From: Serripes groenlandicus
Lineage: Eukaryota; Mollusca; Bivalvia; Cardiida; Cardiidae
Length of the DNA: 64,000 bases
Assembly: GCA_031761405.1 (NCBI GenBank)
Contig: JASEVX010000003.1
Span: forward strand, 148,834,555-148,898,554
Direction: 5' to 3'
Positions within the stretch are counted from its first letter, which is position 1; each line of letters starts with the position of its first letter. The translations under genes were made by a program, and so were the position numbers. The notes under the pieces were generated by a model, which did no database searches, was not told where the DNA came from, and was given only the letters and a program-made list of their open reading frames with translations. Positions 25,259 to 35,150 of this stretch are shown in pieces.

Positions 25259-25535
25259 TTGCTTTGATTGTTTGGTGTTTTACGCCATTATCAACTCATT
25301 TTTTTCAGTTATATCACGGCATGTCCTTGATAAGATACCAGTACTACGGGTCAATCTATCCTGACAACAGCCAGTCAGTTATAATTCTAACCCCCACAAC
25401 CCTGAGCGCCAAGGAGGCCAGCCATTACTACCATTTTTAAAGTATTTGGTATGATCGGGCCAGAGATCGAACCCAGAACCTCCCTCATGCACCCAAGTAG
25501 GATACTCTACCACTACACCACAGAGGCGGTATTAA
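25259..25535 (-). mobile_element. tRNA-derived SINE (second head type), minus strand
   Basis: On the minus strand the head reads CTCTGTGGTGTAGTGGTAGA (A-box region) and later GGTTCTGGGTTCGATCTC (B-box). The body includes TGGCTGTTGTCAGGAT and the tail GCCGTGATATAACTGAAAAA. ATTGTTG flanks both sides (25252-25258, 25536-25542). It has the same 3' tail as the 43.8-kb SINE but a different head, so one tail is used by several SINE families. Confidence 0.8.
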
Positions 25536-25565
25536 ATTGTTGATGCCAGTTTAATATTAAATGTT

Positions 25566-26619
25566 TAGCTCACTTTAACACGAAGTCAAGGCTTATGTAT
25601 TGTGATCACCCAACGTCCGTAGGCAGAGGCATCTGTCCTTTCACATTTTATGTCAAACAACTACTCCTTCTAAACCAATTTTAACAGAATTGTACCTTAT
25701 GGGGTCCTTTTTCAAAATTGCTCAAAGAATTGAATTTCATGAATAACTTCAAAAGTATACTAGTCTAAAAGTACATGCCTGATTTGAAACAAATTTGGTA
25801 TGTTGTTCCTTTGGAGACACTCTTACAAGATTGCTTAAATTGTTTTAATATCATGTTAAGCAATATGGTCCCAATGGGGGCTTGTTTCCCCATATATACA
25901 GTAAAATGTATTTGTCAAAATATGCAAGTGTTAGATATAGGTCTGCTCGCATCCGTCAGTCCGTCTGTCAGTCTGTCCGAAATTTCTTGTCCACATCTTC
26001 CACATACTTGAATGGATTTTGATATTACTTCACACAATTATTCTCCAAAACAAAATGATACATGCACATCACCCAACCAACTACTCCCAAGGTCAAGGTC
26101 AGAGTTTGGGGTCAAATATTGTCCTTTTGAAATTTTGTGTCCGTCCGAAATTTCTTGTCCACATCTTCCTCCTACTTGAATGATTTTTGATATTTCTTCA
26201 CAAATTTATTCTCCATATCAAGATGATGTGTCATGCAGACCACACCTACTCCCAAGGTTAAGGTCACAGTTTTTCTGTCTGTCTGTCCGCAATTTCCTGT
26301 CCGGGTTGTATCTTCCACATGCTTCAATGGATTTAGATATTACAGTACTTTGATCAATTATTTTCTATAACAAGATGATGTGCCATGCACATTACCCAGC
26401 CACTACTCTCAAGGTCAAGTTCACACTTTGGGCTCAAACATTCTTAAGCTACGACTGCCTGGCTGTTGTCAGGATAAATGGACCAGTAGTACCCAGGAAA
26501 TGCTGTGATATTACTGAAAAATTGTTGAAAGCAGCGTAAAACATCAAATAATTTCTCAATGAACGTTGAAGTTCTGTTAAATCAGTTGAGCAATATAGAA
26601 CCATCATGGTCCTCTTGAT
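25566..26619 (+). mobile_element. AGCTCACC-family element with 3 internal repeats
   Basis: Starts AGCTCACTTTAACACGAAG; ends AACCATCATGGTCCTCTTG. The middle has about three tandem units of 150-180 bp marked by TCCGAAATTTCTTGTCCACA. A plus-strand SINE body/tail fragment (TGGCTGTTGTCAGGATAAAT ... GTGATATTACTGAAAAATTG) lies at 26453-26552. Confidence 0.65.
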
Positions 26620-27415
26620 TTAGTAAAATATGACTTCTAAGGCATTGTAATAAAATGACATTATGAAATATCGGAACATGTAAATGACATGTGGTTCTGG
26701 GATTTTCTTCAATCAACCAAAAGGCAGACTTATAAAATACAATATTCTTCTTCATTTTGAGAGATTTATGACTGTTTTGGTCTTCTTTGAACATTTTATT
26801 TCCCTGAAGAGGATAAACGTTGTCTTAGATGTTTAGACTCTTCTGAAGCAATGGTGGCCCAAGGTCAAACATTGCAAGTATCTCTTGGTAAATAATGTTT
26901 GATACTATGGCCAGGTTATTATTATTTCTAAGATCTAACACACTATGAAAGAGAATTACACATTTGTACGGGCAATTTAAATAAGAAAAGATGTTTTGCA
27001 GATTTTTGCTTTACTCTTCATATAACTCTGGTTAGAGATAACTGTTCTGTTTTCAATCAGGGACACTATATGTAATAAAGTGTCCCTGTTTCAATCAATT
27101 ATGTTTTGGTGGGAATGATAGTTAGTTAAACTTTATCTTAAAACAACATGTATCGCTACTTTCATTTATGAGATAACCCTCAAATATTTCCCCTAATATT
27201 CTATATGAAGTCAATCGAAAGGAGCCTTAAAAGATCTAAAAAGTGCAATAACTTCTAGTTCAGCCCAAGATATGGTACACAATCTGTTTAAATCAGCAAT
27301 TTTCCTCGGTAATTGACAAGGAAAGTGCATTTGCTATTGGGTCTCGTCATTTTTCAAAGACATCGATCATGAACTGCAATTGAATCAAAGATGGTGTCCA
27401 ACCTACATCTGTTTG
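26620..27415. other. Unassigned sequence
   Basis: No gene recognised. It contains the 30-bp transposon relic listed next. Confidence 0.4.
27059..27088. mobile_element. 30-bp terminal-repeat relic with perfect 8-bp direct repeats
   Basis: AGGGACACT ... AGTGTCCCTG form a 9-bp perfect stem around 11 nt. TTTCAATC is duplicated exactly at 27051-27058 and 27089-27096. Termini and duplication length fit a hAT insertion reduced to its ends. Confidence 0.6.
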
Positions 27416-27416
27416 C

Positions 27417-27792
27417 CTTTACCCTTTCTCACTTGCAGACATCCTCTGACCCTTTTTAGCTCCTGGATGAAAGCCAGTCGGGATTATGTCATGGCGAATT
27501 GTCCGTCGTGCGTCTCTGTGTGCGTTAACTTTTCCTTTAAACAACTTCTTCTCCCTAACCACTTGGCCAATTTGGGTGAAACTTCATAGGAAGCATCCTC
27601 TCAATGTCCTCTCTAAAATTCCTTCAATTTTTAGCTCCACTGGCTGAAAGCCAGTCGAGCTTATGTCATGGCGAATTGTCCGTTGTGTGTGCGTGCGTTA
27701 ACTTTTTCCTTTAAACAACTTCTTTTCCCTAACCACTTCAATTTAGTTGAAAAGTCATAGGAAGCATCCTCTCTTAAATTCCTTCAATTTTT
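27417..27792 (+). mobile_element. MITE left arm, then two truncated AGCTCACC 5' ends
   Basis: A MITE arm (TACCCTTTCTCACTTGCAGA) stops in a T run where AGCTCCTGGATGAAAGCCAG begins (27458). A second 5' end starts in another T run at 27633 (AGCTCCACTGGCTGAAAG) and is itself cut by the repeat beginning at 27793. Serial T-run insertions. Confidence 0.65.
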
Positions 27793-28118
27793 AACGAATT
27801 ATTTTTTCTCAAAAAATAATGCGGTTAACGCGATCGTGTTGCTTTGGCGGAAGTCACGGTTAAACTACACTTCCGCTTAGAATACACATTAGCTGCACCT
27901 AAATAGTCCTAGTATTTTTTCGATATTAAAATGACTTCTACGTGTTTTTTCAATACAGTGAAGTCATATTTATACTATCGAATCAACATAGATAATCAAT
28001 TCTCTAGAAAATATCAAATTAACAGTAAATGCATATATATTTCATTTGTCGGCAAGCGTATGAATTTTTAGTTATATGCCCATTCACTAGTGAGTGACGT
28101 AGTTAACGGAAGTCGAAC
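27793..28118. repeat. Dispersed repeat, copy 2 (pair with 23499-23820)
   Basis: Same hairpin start and CACTTCCGCTTAGAATACAC body as copy 1, with scattered substitutions. Confidence 0.8.
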
Positions 28119-28136
28119 CCATGCTGAAGAACCATG

Positions 28137-29342
28137 CAGGGTTTTACGGGACGCGCATTTCTGCGTCTAATACGCATAAAATGATAAACCGGAACCGCTG
28201 ACAAAATTAAAAGTGAGTCCCATCGGACGCATGCCTGTAAAAAGATCATATTAAAAAGGTAAAGTACAATATAACTAGATCTAGTCATCGTATACAAGCT
28301 CCGTAGAGAAAATATATTTTGGGAAATCAAACATATACACGTGACTATTCCAGCCAATCATAGATATCTGTAGATAAAAATACAATTTGGGAAACCAAAT
28401 ATACACGTGACTATTCCAGCCAATCGTATTTGCGATATGTAAATTAAAACTTGTTGTTCTCAATGTATGCAGTAAACGTCACCAATATTGGGGTCTTTGA
28501 ATTGGCATGTGCGCGAGACATTTATCAATTGAAATAAAAGATCGACGATTAGAAATGCGTAGTATTTCGGTCCAACAATTTCACTGGCAATAATATGCTA
28601 GTGGCTGAAATCTCACCCGGCAAATTGAAATTTGCAATTCGCGAATATGCGAACATAAATTCTAGCCCAGAATATATTATACATCCATCAAATGTTAAAA
28701 AGCTGGTTTTCCCTGCTTCTAATAATAGAATTAGGAATCTCATTATGCGAGCTCTGGAGTACACACGTGACATGAATTGACCAATCGTCGTCGGAGGAAA
28801 ACACTATCTTCGAAGCTATCGCTATTTTTACACGTCCGAAAACTATTCGATACGCTTGACGCTATTATGTCAAAACAAACGGATTTGCGGTCGATATGGG
28901 GAAAAAGAAAGCCCGAATTAGAAGTTGAGGAGAAATGTTGCAATGAAAGTACGTCAGTTTCGGAGAATATTGGAAAGAAAGTTAGAAAATTCCAGTAATT
29001 AAAAAAACTTAAACAATCAGCATTTTTCTTTTCCTTTATTTACGATACCAAAAAGTAGACAAGTTGTGAGACAGAAAAAAAAGCTTAGCAATATCATTAC
29101 TGTGCCAAAGTAGCATAAATTGAATTTGATAATACATTTTAAATTTATAAGCTGTTTTATACATATTTATGATAAATCATAATAATCATGAATATGTATA
29201 ACAACAGCTTACACATAATATAACAATAAACATTTGGCTCCGTATCATGTATTGGGACCCCTGTTTTTTAGGGAGGGACTCCCTAATTTTACATGACTGC
29301 ATCCCAAGGACTCCCAACATTTTGTACTGGTGTAAAACCCTG
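28137..29342. mobile_element. hAT-like element, 1.2 kb, internally deleted
   Basis: The termini CAGGGTTTTAC and GTAAAACCCTG are an 11-bp perfect inverted repeat. A direct target duplication is not evident, so one end may be rearranged. A ~70-bp tandem duplication (CACGTGACTATTCCAGCCAA) lies at 28300-28430. The plus strand carries a short frame at 28867 that could be a transposase first exon. Confidence 0.6.
28867..28998 (+). CDS. Candidate hAT transposase first exon (short)
   Basis: The frame begins MSKQTDLRSIWGKRKPELE and runs 43 codons to a stop at 28996-28998; it also extends upstream to an ATG at 28777. The opening Q-x-x-L-x-x-I-W followed by basic residues resembles the N-termini of hAT/ZNF862-like proteins, including the one at 63982 (MAQRNLLAMFKK). 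The stop overlaps CCA|GTAATT, a weak splice donor, so the frame could be an exon whose partners were deleted. No zinc finger or catalytic domain is present. Confidence 0.35.
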   Translation: MSKQTDLRSIWGKRKPELEVEEKCCNESTSVSENIGKKVRKFQ

Positions 29343-29561
29343 CTTTACCCCATGTAGAGGCTTTCTGATGACATTGCTGTAGACATCTTTAGAACACATT
29401 TTGACTGAAGTAGAACTTGCTCAATGCAAGCAATTCCAATTTTCCCATAATATCTTCTTCCCCTTTGTATTTTACCTCCATTATAGAGAGCTTTATATTT
29501 GTTTGCAAAGATATGTTCAAAGTCGTCTGCTGCAGATGTGTTGTAAGTGGGAAAGGGTTAA
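29343..29561. mobile_element. TTAACCC MITE, left end replaced
   Basis: The left part (TTTACCCCATGTAGAGGC) abuts the hAT-like terminus. The right end AAGTGGGAAAGGGTTAA is intact. Confidence 0.75.
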
Positions 29562-29810
29562 TAAACAAACCATGTAACAAGCTTTAAAAAAAATGAGCAA
29601 AATTACATTATCTCAATTTTTACTATATTGCTTCCAAATTTTGTGATTTTAAGTTTTTACTCAAATGATAAAGTAAGGAATGTTTTGAAAAAGACATAGT
29701 ATGCAACAGTGCGACTAGCATATTTTGTCCGTTATGCTACTACATTATGCATGTTTATTTTTTTTAAATAAAAAAATGTTTTACCCATACATTTTTATGT
29801 CAAAAATACA

Positions 29811-29959
29811 TTACCAGTCATTTAATACCTGATATATAATCTCCATACCCTAATTCATCCAGAAAAAAGAACGCGTTTAGCGTATTCCTCACGCCCTGTG
29901 TGATATACACGGTTGGCGGTAAACACCGCTGCACGTGGCCAACTTTTCACTTTTAGTTT
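29811..29959 (+). repeat. DIRS left inverted terminal repeat (149 bp)
   Basis: Starts TTACCAGTCATTTAATACCT, ends TTTTCACTTTTAGTTT. It is the exact reverse complement of 36365-36513 by base-by-base comparison. A left-specific extension lies at 29790-29810. Confidence 0.95.
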
Positions 29960-30233
29960 CTGGACACAACGACCTACAGGCTAAGAATTTATTTTCATTT
30001 CTAAATTTAATTTTCTTTGTTTGTTAATGCTTTCGCTTTAACAGTCGCTTTCATTCAGTTAATTGCTTTACATTAACTTCTTACTAACTGTAATTATGTT
30101 TAATTATTGTTTGTGTTTAAGTTGTCTTTTGTATTTTACAACTTGCTGAGAGTCACGGGTGGTTACCCCACCCACTATTTCAGTTACGTGTCGGAGTTTT
30201 AATGGCCGTGCATTACTAAACGGTTAATTCTAC

Positions 30234-30475
30234 CGACCTGTTGTTGCCGATAATATTGTATTATCTTATTGTATTTACTTCGTATGTTTATGGCATTTAC
30301 AATTGTGGAAAATATTTTGAAAAAATAATTTTCATTGATACGTTCCGTAAGCGACCTGGTTGTTACCGATAATATTGTATTATCTCATTGTATTTACTTC
30401 GTATGTTTATGGCATTTACAATTGTGGAAAATATTTTGAAAAAATAATTTTTCATTGAATACGTTCCGTGAGCGA
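30234..30475 (+). repeat. 119-bp tandem duplication in DIRS leader
   Basis: Two adjacent copies (30234-30352, 30353-30475) differ at only a few positions; each contains ACTTCGTATGTTTATGGCAT. It lies in the untranslated leader 70-300 bp upstream of the gag start, so it may hold promoter or RNA signals. Confidence 0.9.
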
Positions 30476-30547
30476 CGAGTAGTAAAAAATAAAAAATAGA
30501 AAAATATTTGTTTCTTTGTTGAATTTCATATTGTGTATTGCATTAAT

Positions 30548-33082
30548 ATGTCACATAAGGGTGAACAGAGGCGTGGCTCGTGTGGTCACTTAGTGGCTTT
30601 ATGGGACACGCATCCGTCCTGCATTTCGTGCACTAAGTGCATAAAGGACTCACCCTGTGAGTACTGCTCGTCTTGGCCTGAAGCCATTTGGATAAAGGCT
30701 GGGGCGAGGAGGACTCACAAAAGCCGTAAGACTAAGAAGATCCCGGTGAAGGTGTCTCTTAGCTCGACTAGTGAAGCAGAATTCGATGGATTTTCGCAAT
30801 CAGACTCTGCTGCCAAGAAGAGTGATCAAAAGGTAAGAACTATTAAATCACTCTTTACAACCGCCCCCCCCTCAGCTTCGGCTGGTTCTTCACGGGACAC
30901 GGGGGAACGGATGTTAGCGTCGGGTGTCAGTTCTGCCGAACGACAACTTCCAACGCTAGGTGTTAGGGCTGATCCTTCAGGAGACGCCATAGGCCATTAT
31001 AAGGGAAACCTTGTTGATTGGCCGTTGCTAACACCACGCTCTGCGGGAAAACATTCTTCGGAATCCAGCAGAGTGCCAAATTCCATCTCCGGACAGAATT
31101 TGGAGACAGGGGATAGAGCAGTTGAAATACTGCCTACCCCTAGTCAACCGGGAATTGCGTCAGAGCAAAACCCTTATGACACCGGGCAACCGGTCACTCA
31201 TTACGCCGTGGCGCGTCAGGTCACCGGGAAACCGGGTAGTCATGGAGACATGACGCGACCGGTAGCTACTCAGTCATTTAATTATGACGTAACCGGGCAA
31301 CCGGTCAGACAGTTAAACATGATCCCGGTCATCGGGAATTCAGTTGACAATGGAATTGGCCAATCATTTACTAAAGATTGGTCCAATCAGATGATTAGTC
31401 ACCCGTCTATGACGCGTCCGAGCACCAGTCATACGGGTACCACCGGGCAACCAGGTACGGGGCAGATGGCCCCTGTGTGTCACGACCGAATAGATACAAG
31501 GTATCATTCATTCGCGGCACAGCCGGAATACATGGATGTACAGAACACTGGACAGTATGTACCAGGTTCATATATCCAAACGCCTAACAGTGGTTATAGG
31601 GACTATCAGACGGAGAAATACTACCGTTCTCCTAGGGAGACGGTGTATTATTCTAGAGAGAACTCTCCGCCCCTACACCATGCGCCGTTACACAAGGTGG
31701 AACGGCTGTATGATAGGCAAGGAAACCAAGCCTACCGGGATACTAAATTTCCAGATCTGGAGAATTTACGACTCCCGGAAAGACATCTCTCGAGGCAGTC
31801 TTTAGAAAGGCGAACCCCCGTTCAGGATAATTATACTTATCCGATAAAGGGTAGGTCGAGACCGTCCCATACGGTTAGTTCGGCCCCAACAATCGACACT
31901 GTGCGACCTCTCTCTGCTGCGGAGAGAAGGGCCATTTCACAGGATCGACATCAGAACATAGAATCGGAAGAATCTATGTCTGATTCAGAAATTGACCAAC
32001 CGGTTGAAAGACCGGTTAGAGGCAATTTGTCACGTCGTAGGGTCCGACAAGATTCCAGTTCGTCGTCTAACGAAGAATTGGAAAGTCAGCACACTACAAT
32101 GGACGAGCCAGCTGTAGAACGTTGGTCACTACAGCAGGCCATTGAGGAAGTATTTAGGGTTGTTCCTAGTACTTTTTGCCCAAAGGTTGACGCTCCCCCT
32201 CGTCGTAAAAACCTTTCCAGTTTGGAAGAACTGAATGCGGAGACTACAACTCCACAACAGTTACTTCCACAGGCAAACAATCTGGGCAGATTGTTGGACC
32301 AGTTGCAGTCCACCAGATCGTTGGTTACGATTGAACCAGCCTGGTCAGTCCCACTAGCCATTTCTAAGGAATGGGTGTCTCCGAAGGTTTATGTAGCTTC
32401 TAAGGAGTTCTTTCCTGTGAAAGTACCAACCTTAGACGGAGATGCGGCTACACTGGGGCTGTCTGCACCCACGTCAATAACGGTTAACGCCAAACTTATT
32501 GAGAGATGGGAGGCCAGAGCGCGTCTGGGAGTCATGGTGTCATCCCATGACGATCATTTCGCGATAGCTCTAGCCATGTTACTAAAAGAGGAGAACGTCT
32601 CTAGCAGAGGGGCTAGCAGAATTCTTGAGGCGTTTGATACGGGTAATCGGCATTTAATGGCTCTGAATTTACAGAACGCCACAGAAATGCTTTCCGTAAG
32701 GAGAGATGCGACGCTAATCAAATCTTCTCCGTTACTTCAAACCAGCAAGGACAGTCTTAGAGCTGCTCCTTTAGCCTCAAACCTTCTCTTTGGTGGAAGG
32801 GTAGCTGCGGTGACTGTATCTGATGCGTCAGAACAGTCTAGACGCCTGTCGGCTAGCGCAGCTAATGCTTTTTCGCAGAGTAATAAACACTCTGCACCGT
32901 CGGCGAAATGGGGCAAGCCTAGGAAGCCCCCGGCGAAGAAGCAAAAACAGGAAGTTAAGGCGTTGCCGCCTAAACAACCTCCTTCCACGGGCCAGAAGTT
33001 TGTTAAGCCAAAGCCCCGTTATACGGGAGCTAAGCCAAAACAGACTTCGAGGTATGGCACGGCACCTAGGCCGCAGCCCTAG
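30548..33082 (+). CDS. DIRS gag-like protein (ORF1)
   Basis: About 844 codons from ATG 30548 to TAG 33080-33082. The frame is open from a GTG at 30533, but ATG 30548 is the plausible eukaryotic start. The N-terminus has a cysteine/histidine cluster (GSCGHL, SCISCTKCIKDSPCEYCSS) that looks metal-binding. A long Ser/Pro/Gly/Tyr-rich disordered middle has repeated G-[QK]-P motifs. A more ordered C-terminal third (EEVFRVVPSTFCPK... to KARLGV-like helices) is followed by a Lys/Pro-rich tail. Position and architecture match the DIRS gag-like ORF; the function in particle formation is inferred. The frame downstream of the UAG stays open into the recombinase frame. Confidence 0.85.
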   Translation: MSHKGEQRRGSCGHLVALWDTHPSCISCTKCIKDSPCEYCSSWPEAIWIKAGARRTHKSRKTKKIPVKVSLSSTSEAEFDGFSQSDSAAKKSDQKVRTIKSLFTTAPPSASAGSSRDTGERMLASGVSSAERQLPTLGVRADPSGDAIGHYKGNLVDWPLLTPRSAGKHSSESSRVPNSISGQNLETGDRAVEILPTPSQPGIASEQNPYDTGQPVTHYAVARQVTGKPGSHGDMTRPVATQSFNYDVTGQPVRQLNMIPVIGNSVDNGIGQSFTKDWSNQMISHPSMTRPSTSHTGTTGQPGTGQMAPVCHDRIDTRYHSFAAQPEYMDVQNTGQYVPGSYIQTPNSGYRDYQTEKYYRSPRETVYYSRENSPPLHHAPLHKVERLYDRQGNQAYRDTKFPDLENLRLPERHLSRQSLERRTPVQDNYTYPIKGRSRPSHTVSSAPTIDTVRPLSAAERRAISQDRHQNIESEESMSDSEIDQPVERPVRGNLSRRRVRQDSSSSSNEELESQHTTMDEPAVERWSLQQAIEEVFRVVPSTFCPKVDAPPRRKNLSSLEELNAETTTPQQLLPQANNLGRLLDQLQSTRSLVTIEPAWSVPLAISKEWVSPKVYVASKEFFPVKVPTLDGDAATLGLSAPTSITVNAKLIERWEARARLGVMVSSHDDHFAIALAMLLKEENVSSRGASRILEAFDTGNRHLMALNLQNATEMLSVRRDATLIKSSPLLQTSKDSLRAAPLASNLLFGGRVAAVTVSDASEQSRRLSASAANAFSQSNKHSAPSAKWGKPRKPPAKKQKQEVKALPPKQPPSTGQKFVKPKPRYTGAKPKQTSRYGTAPRPQP
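31180..32016 (+). repeat. CCGG-armed hairpins within gag coding sequence
   Basis: Several short inverted repeats encode or flank G-x-P motifs: ACCGG/CCGGT around GCAA near 31181 and 31297, CCGG/CCGG around GAAA near 31221, TCCCG/CGGGA near 31323, and AACCGGT/ACCGGTT near 31999. The same architecture is found in the hAT-like gene at 63.8-63.9 kb. Confidence 0.6.
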
Positions 33083-35150
33083 GGATACGTACCTCTCTAT
33101 GATCATCCCGAGGCCGGAGATAGCAGTAGGAGGCCGTTTGTCATTCTTCGTGGAGGAATGGGAGAGTATCACAGAGGATCGTTGGATCTTATCTGTGATA
33201 CAAGAAGGGTATCTGATTCCCTTCGTTTCCCCTCCTCCCATGACAAGCGTGCCGATCGAACTGTCATCACGCCATCCGGCCATGTCAGAAGTGATTTCGT
33301 CACTTCTGAAAAAGAAGGCCATAGAGAGGGTTCTCAACCCCAATACTCGGGGTTTCTACAGCCGTCTCTTCCTCGTTCCGAAGAAGGACGGTCGGTGGAG
33401 ACCGGTGATAGATTTATCAGCCCTGAATCTATTAATACCGGTCGAGAAATTCAAGATGGAGTCGGCCCGCTCCATCAGAATGGCTATTCGGAAAGACGAC
33501 TGGGCGGTCTCTTTAGACCTGACAGACGCATATTACCATATTCCGATCGCTTCCTCGTCGAGGAAATACCTTCGGTTTGTGGTAAATGGGGAAGTGTTCC
33601 AATTCAGGGCACTTCCCTTCGGCCTCAAGTCCGCTCCGCGAGTGTTCACGAAGGTTATAAATGCTGTGGGAGCGTTTCTACGTATGAACGGTCCACAACT
33701 CCTTCAATACTTCGACGACTGGCTACTCCACAGAACAGAACGTGTAATTCTAATTCACGATCTGTCTCTAGCTTGGCGGACCATTCTGCGATTGGGTCTT
33801 ATTCCCAATACGCAGAAGTCGGACTTAGTTCCGTCAAAGAGGTTTACGTTCGTGGGGATGACGTTTCTAACCGACCTAGCGGTGATTCGGGTCCCTCCGG
33901 ACAGAGTCGATTCTCTGTGCCAGAAGATCAGACTCAATCTGGATCAGGTGTCGGTAACAGCCCGATCCATGCTGTCACTTCTGGGATCGTTAAGTGCAGC
34001 AGCCGACCTAGTCAGTCTAGGCAGGCTCCACATGAGACCCCTTCAGTTTCTTTTTCTGTCCCGGTGGCGTCCATCTGTGGACTCACTGGAACAGGAGGTA
34101 GCTCTGACGGATTTCTTCAAGTCACACCTTCGCTGGTGGCTAAATCCGTCAATCTATCTACAAGGGGTGCCCTTGATCACAGCGCCTCCGGATCTGTACC
34201 TCTTTACAGATGCCAGTGCTGTGGGTTGGGGAGCTCATTTAGAGCCACAGGGCTTAACAGCCCAGGGCATGTGGACAGCGGAGGAACGTTGTTTTCACAT
34301 AAACAACTTAGAATTGAGAGCAGTCCTGCTAGCTCTCAAACAGTTCTCTGCCTCCGTTGCGAACACAACTGTTTTATTGTCGACGGACAATACTACTGTT
34401 GTGTCCTACATTCGCAGGCAAGGAGGAACGCACTCCCATCTACTCTTTCTGGAGACATGGAAGTTACTCCTTTGGTGCCAGGAGACGTCGTTAGTAATAG
34501 TAGTAAAACACGTCCCCGGCCATCTAAATGTCTTAGCAGACAGTCTGTCCCGCCAAAACAAAATTCTTCCGGCGGAATGGACACTGAATCAGAGTGTAGT
34601 AAACTCAGTATTCATGCGGATCGGGACACCCCTGGTGGATCTTTTCGCCACCAGAGTCAATCATCGGCTGCCACTCTATGTGTCGCCGATGTACGATCCT
34701 GCAGCTTGGGCAGTGGACGCACTGACTCTCGATTGGAACCGTCTATTCGGGTATGCGTTCCCCCCGTTCATTCTGGTACCGATCGTACTACAAAAAGTTC
34801 TACGTTCTCAACAGTGCAGAATCCTGTTGATAGCGCCATTTTGGCCCCAGAGGTCGTGGTTCAACGACCTCCTGGCCTGCCTCTCGGCACAACCGATACG
34901 TCTTCCTTTACAAGACGACATTCTGTTTCAGCAACCGGGTCGGCGTCTTCACCCAAACCCGGCAATGCTACACCTTCACGCTTGGACGTTATCAAGCGTT
35001 CGATCCGAGAGAGAAACTTTTCTCGAAAAGTTGCCTCTCGCATCGCTCAGTCTAGAAGGAGGTCTACTAGAATCGTCTATGATTCCAAGTGGACGGTCTT
35101 CTCAGATTGGTGTCGTGCTAGGTCGATCAATCCTGAGTGTCCCTCTATAA
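32823..35150 (+). CDS. DIRS reverse transcriptase / RNase H / methyltransferase-like ORF
   Basis: A 775-codon frame, +1 relative to gag. The first ~85 residues overlap gag and may not be translated from this ATG. Reverse transcriptase: VPKKDGRWRPVIDLSALN, motif A SLDLTDAYYHIP (about residue 229), motif B FRALPFGLKSAPRVF, and catalytic motif C YFDDW (about 296-300). RNase H: LFTDASAVGWG (about 460), NNLELRAVLLAL, STDNTTVVSYI, HVPGHLNVLADSLSR. Then a DIRS-type methyltransferase-like block, DLFATRVNHRLP ... MYDPAAWAVDALTLDW ... YAFPPF (about 606-660), where DPAAW stands in place of a canonical DPPY/W. All RT and RNase H acidic residues look intact. It overlaps the recombinase frame by about 2 kb. 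Confidence 0.95.
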   Translation: MRQNSLDACRLAQLMLFRRVINTLHRRRNGASLGSPRRRSKNRKLRRCRLNNLLPRARSLLSQSPVIRELSQNRLRGMARHLGRSPRDTYLSMIIPRPEIAVGGRLSFFVEEWESITEDRWILSVIQEGYLIPFVSPPPMTSVPIELSSRHPAMSEVISSLLKKKAIERVLNPNTRGFYSRLFLVPKKDGRWRPVIDLSALNLLIPVEKFKMESARSIRMAIRKDDWAVSLDLTDAYYHIPIASSSRKYLRFVVNGEVFQFRALPFGLKSAPRVFTKVINAVGAFLRMNGPQLLQYFDDWLLHRTERVILIHDLSLAWRTILRLGLIPNTQKSDLVPSKRFTFVGMTFLTDLAVIRVPPDRVDSLCQKIRLNLDQVSVTARSMLSLLGSLSAAADLVSLGRLHMRPLQFLFLSRWRPSVDSLEQEVALTDFFKSHLRWWLNPSIYLQGVPLITAPPDLYLFTDASAVGWGAHLEPQGLTAQGMWTAEERCFHINNLELRAVLLALKQFSASVANTTVLLSTDNTTVVSYIRRQGGTHSHLLFLETWKLLLWCQETSLVIVVKHVPGHLNVLADSLSRQNKILPAEWTLNQSVVNSVFMRIGTPLVDLFATRVNHRLPLYVSPMYDPAAWAVDALTLDWNRLFGYAFPPFILVPIVLQKVLRSQQCRILLIAPFWPQRSWFNDLLACLSAQPIRLPLQDDILFQQPGRRLHPNPAMLHLHAWTLSSVRSERETFLEKLPLASLSLEGGLLESSMIPSGRSSQIGVVLGRSILSVPL

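Noticed and set aside
25240..25440. 66-codon plus-strand frame
   Set aside because: Antisense of a SINE.
25450..25530. tRNA gene on the minus strand
   Set aside because: Strong box resemblance, but fused to a SINE body with flanking duplications.
29771..29790. Possible extra terminal repeat outside the DIRS left end (AAAAAATGTTTTAC resembles the right end)
   Set aside because: Short and AT-rich, not matched in the internal complementary region; probably host sequence.
31536..34584. Several other frames within the DIRS element (31536, 32086-, 32737-, 32828-, 33755-, 34393-)
   Set aside because: Shadows of gag and RT in other frames, without domains.
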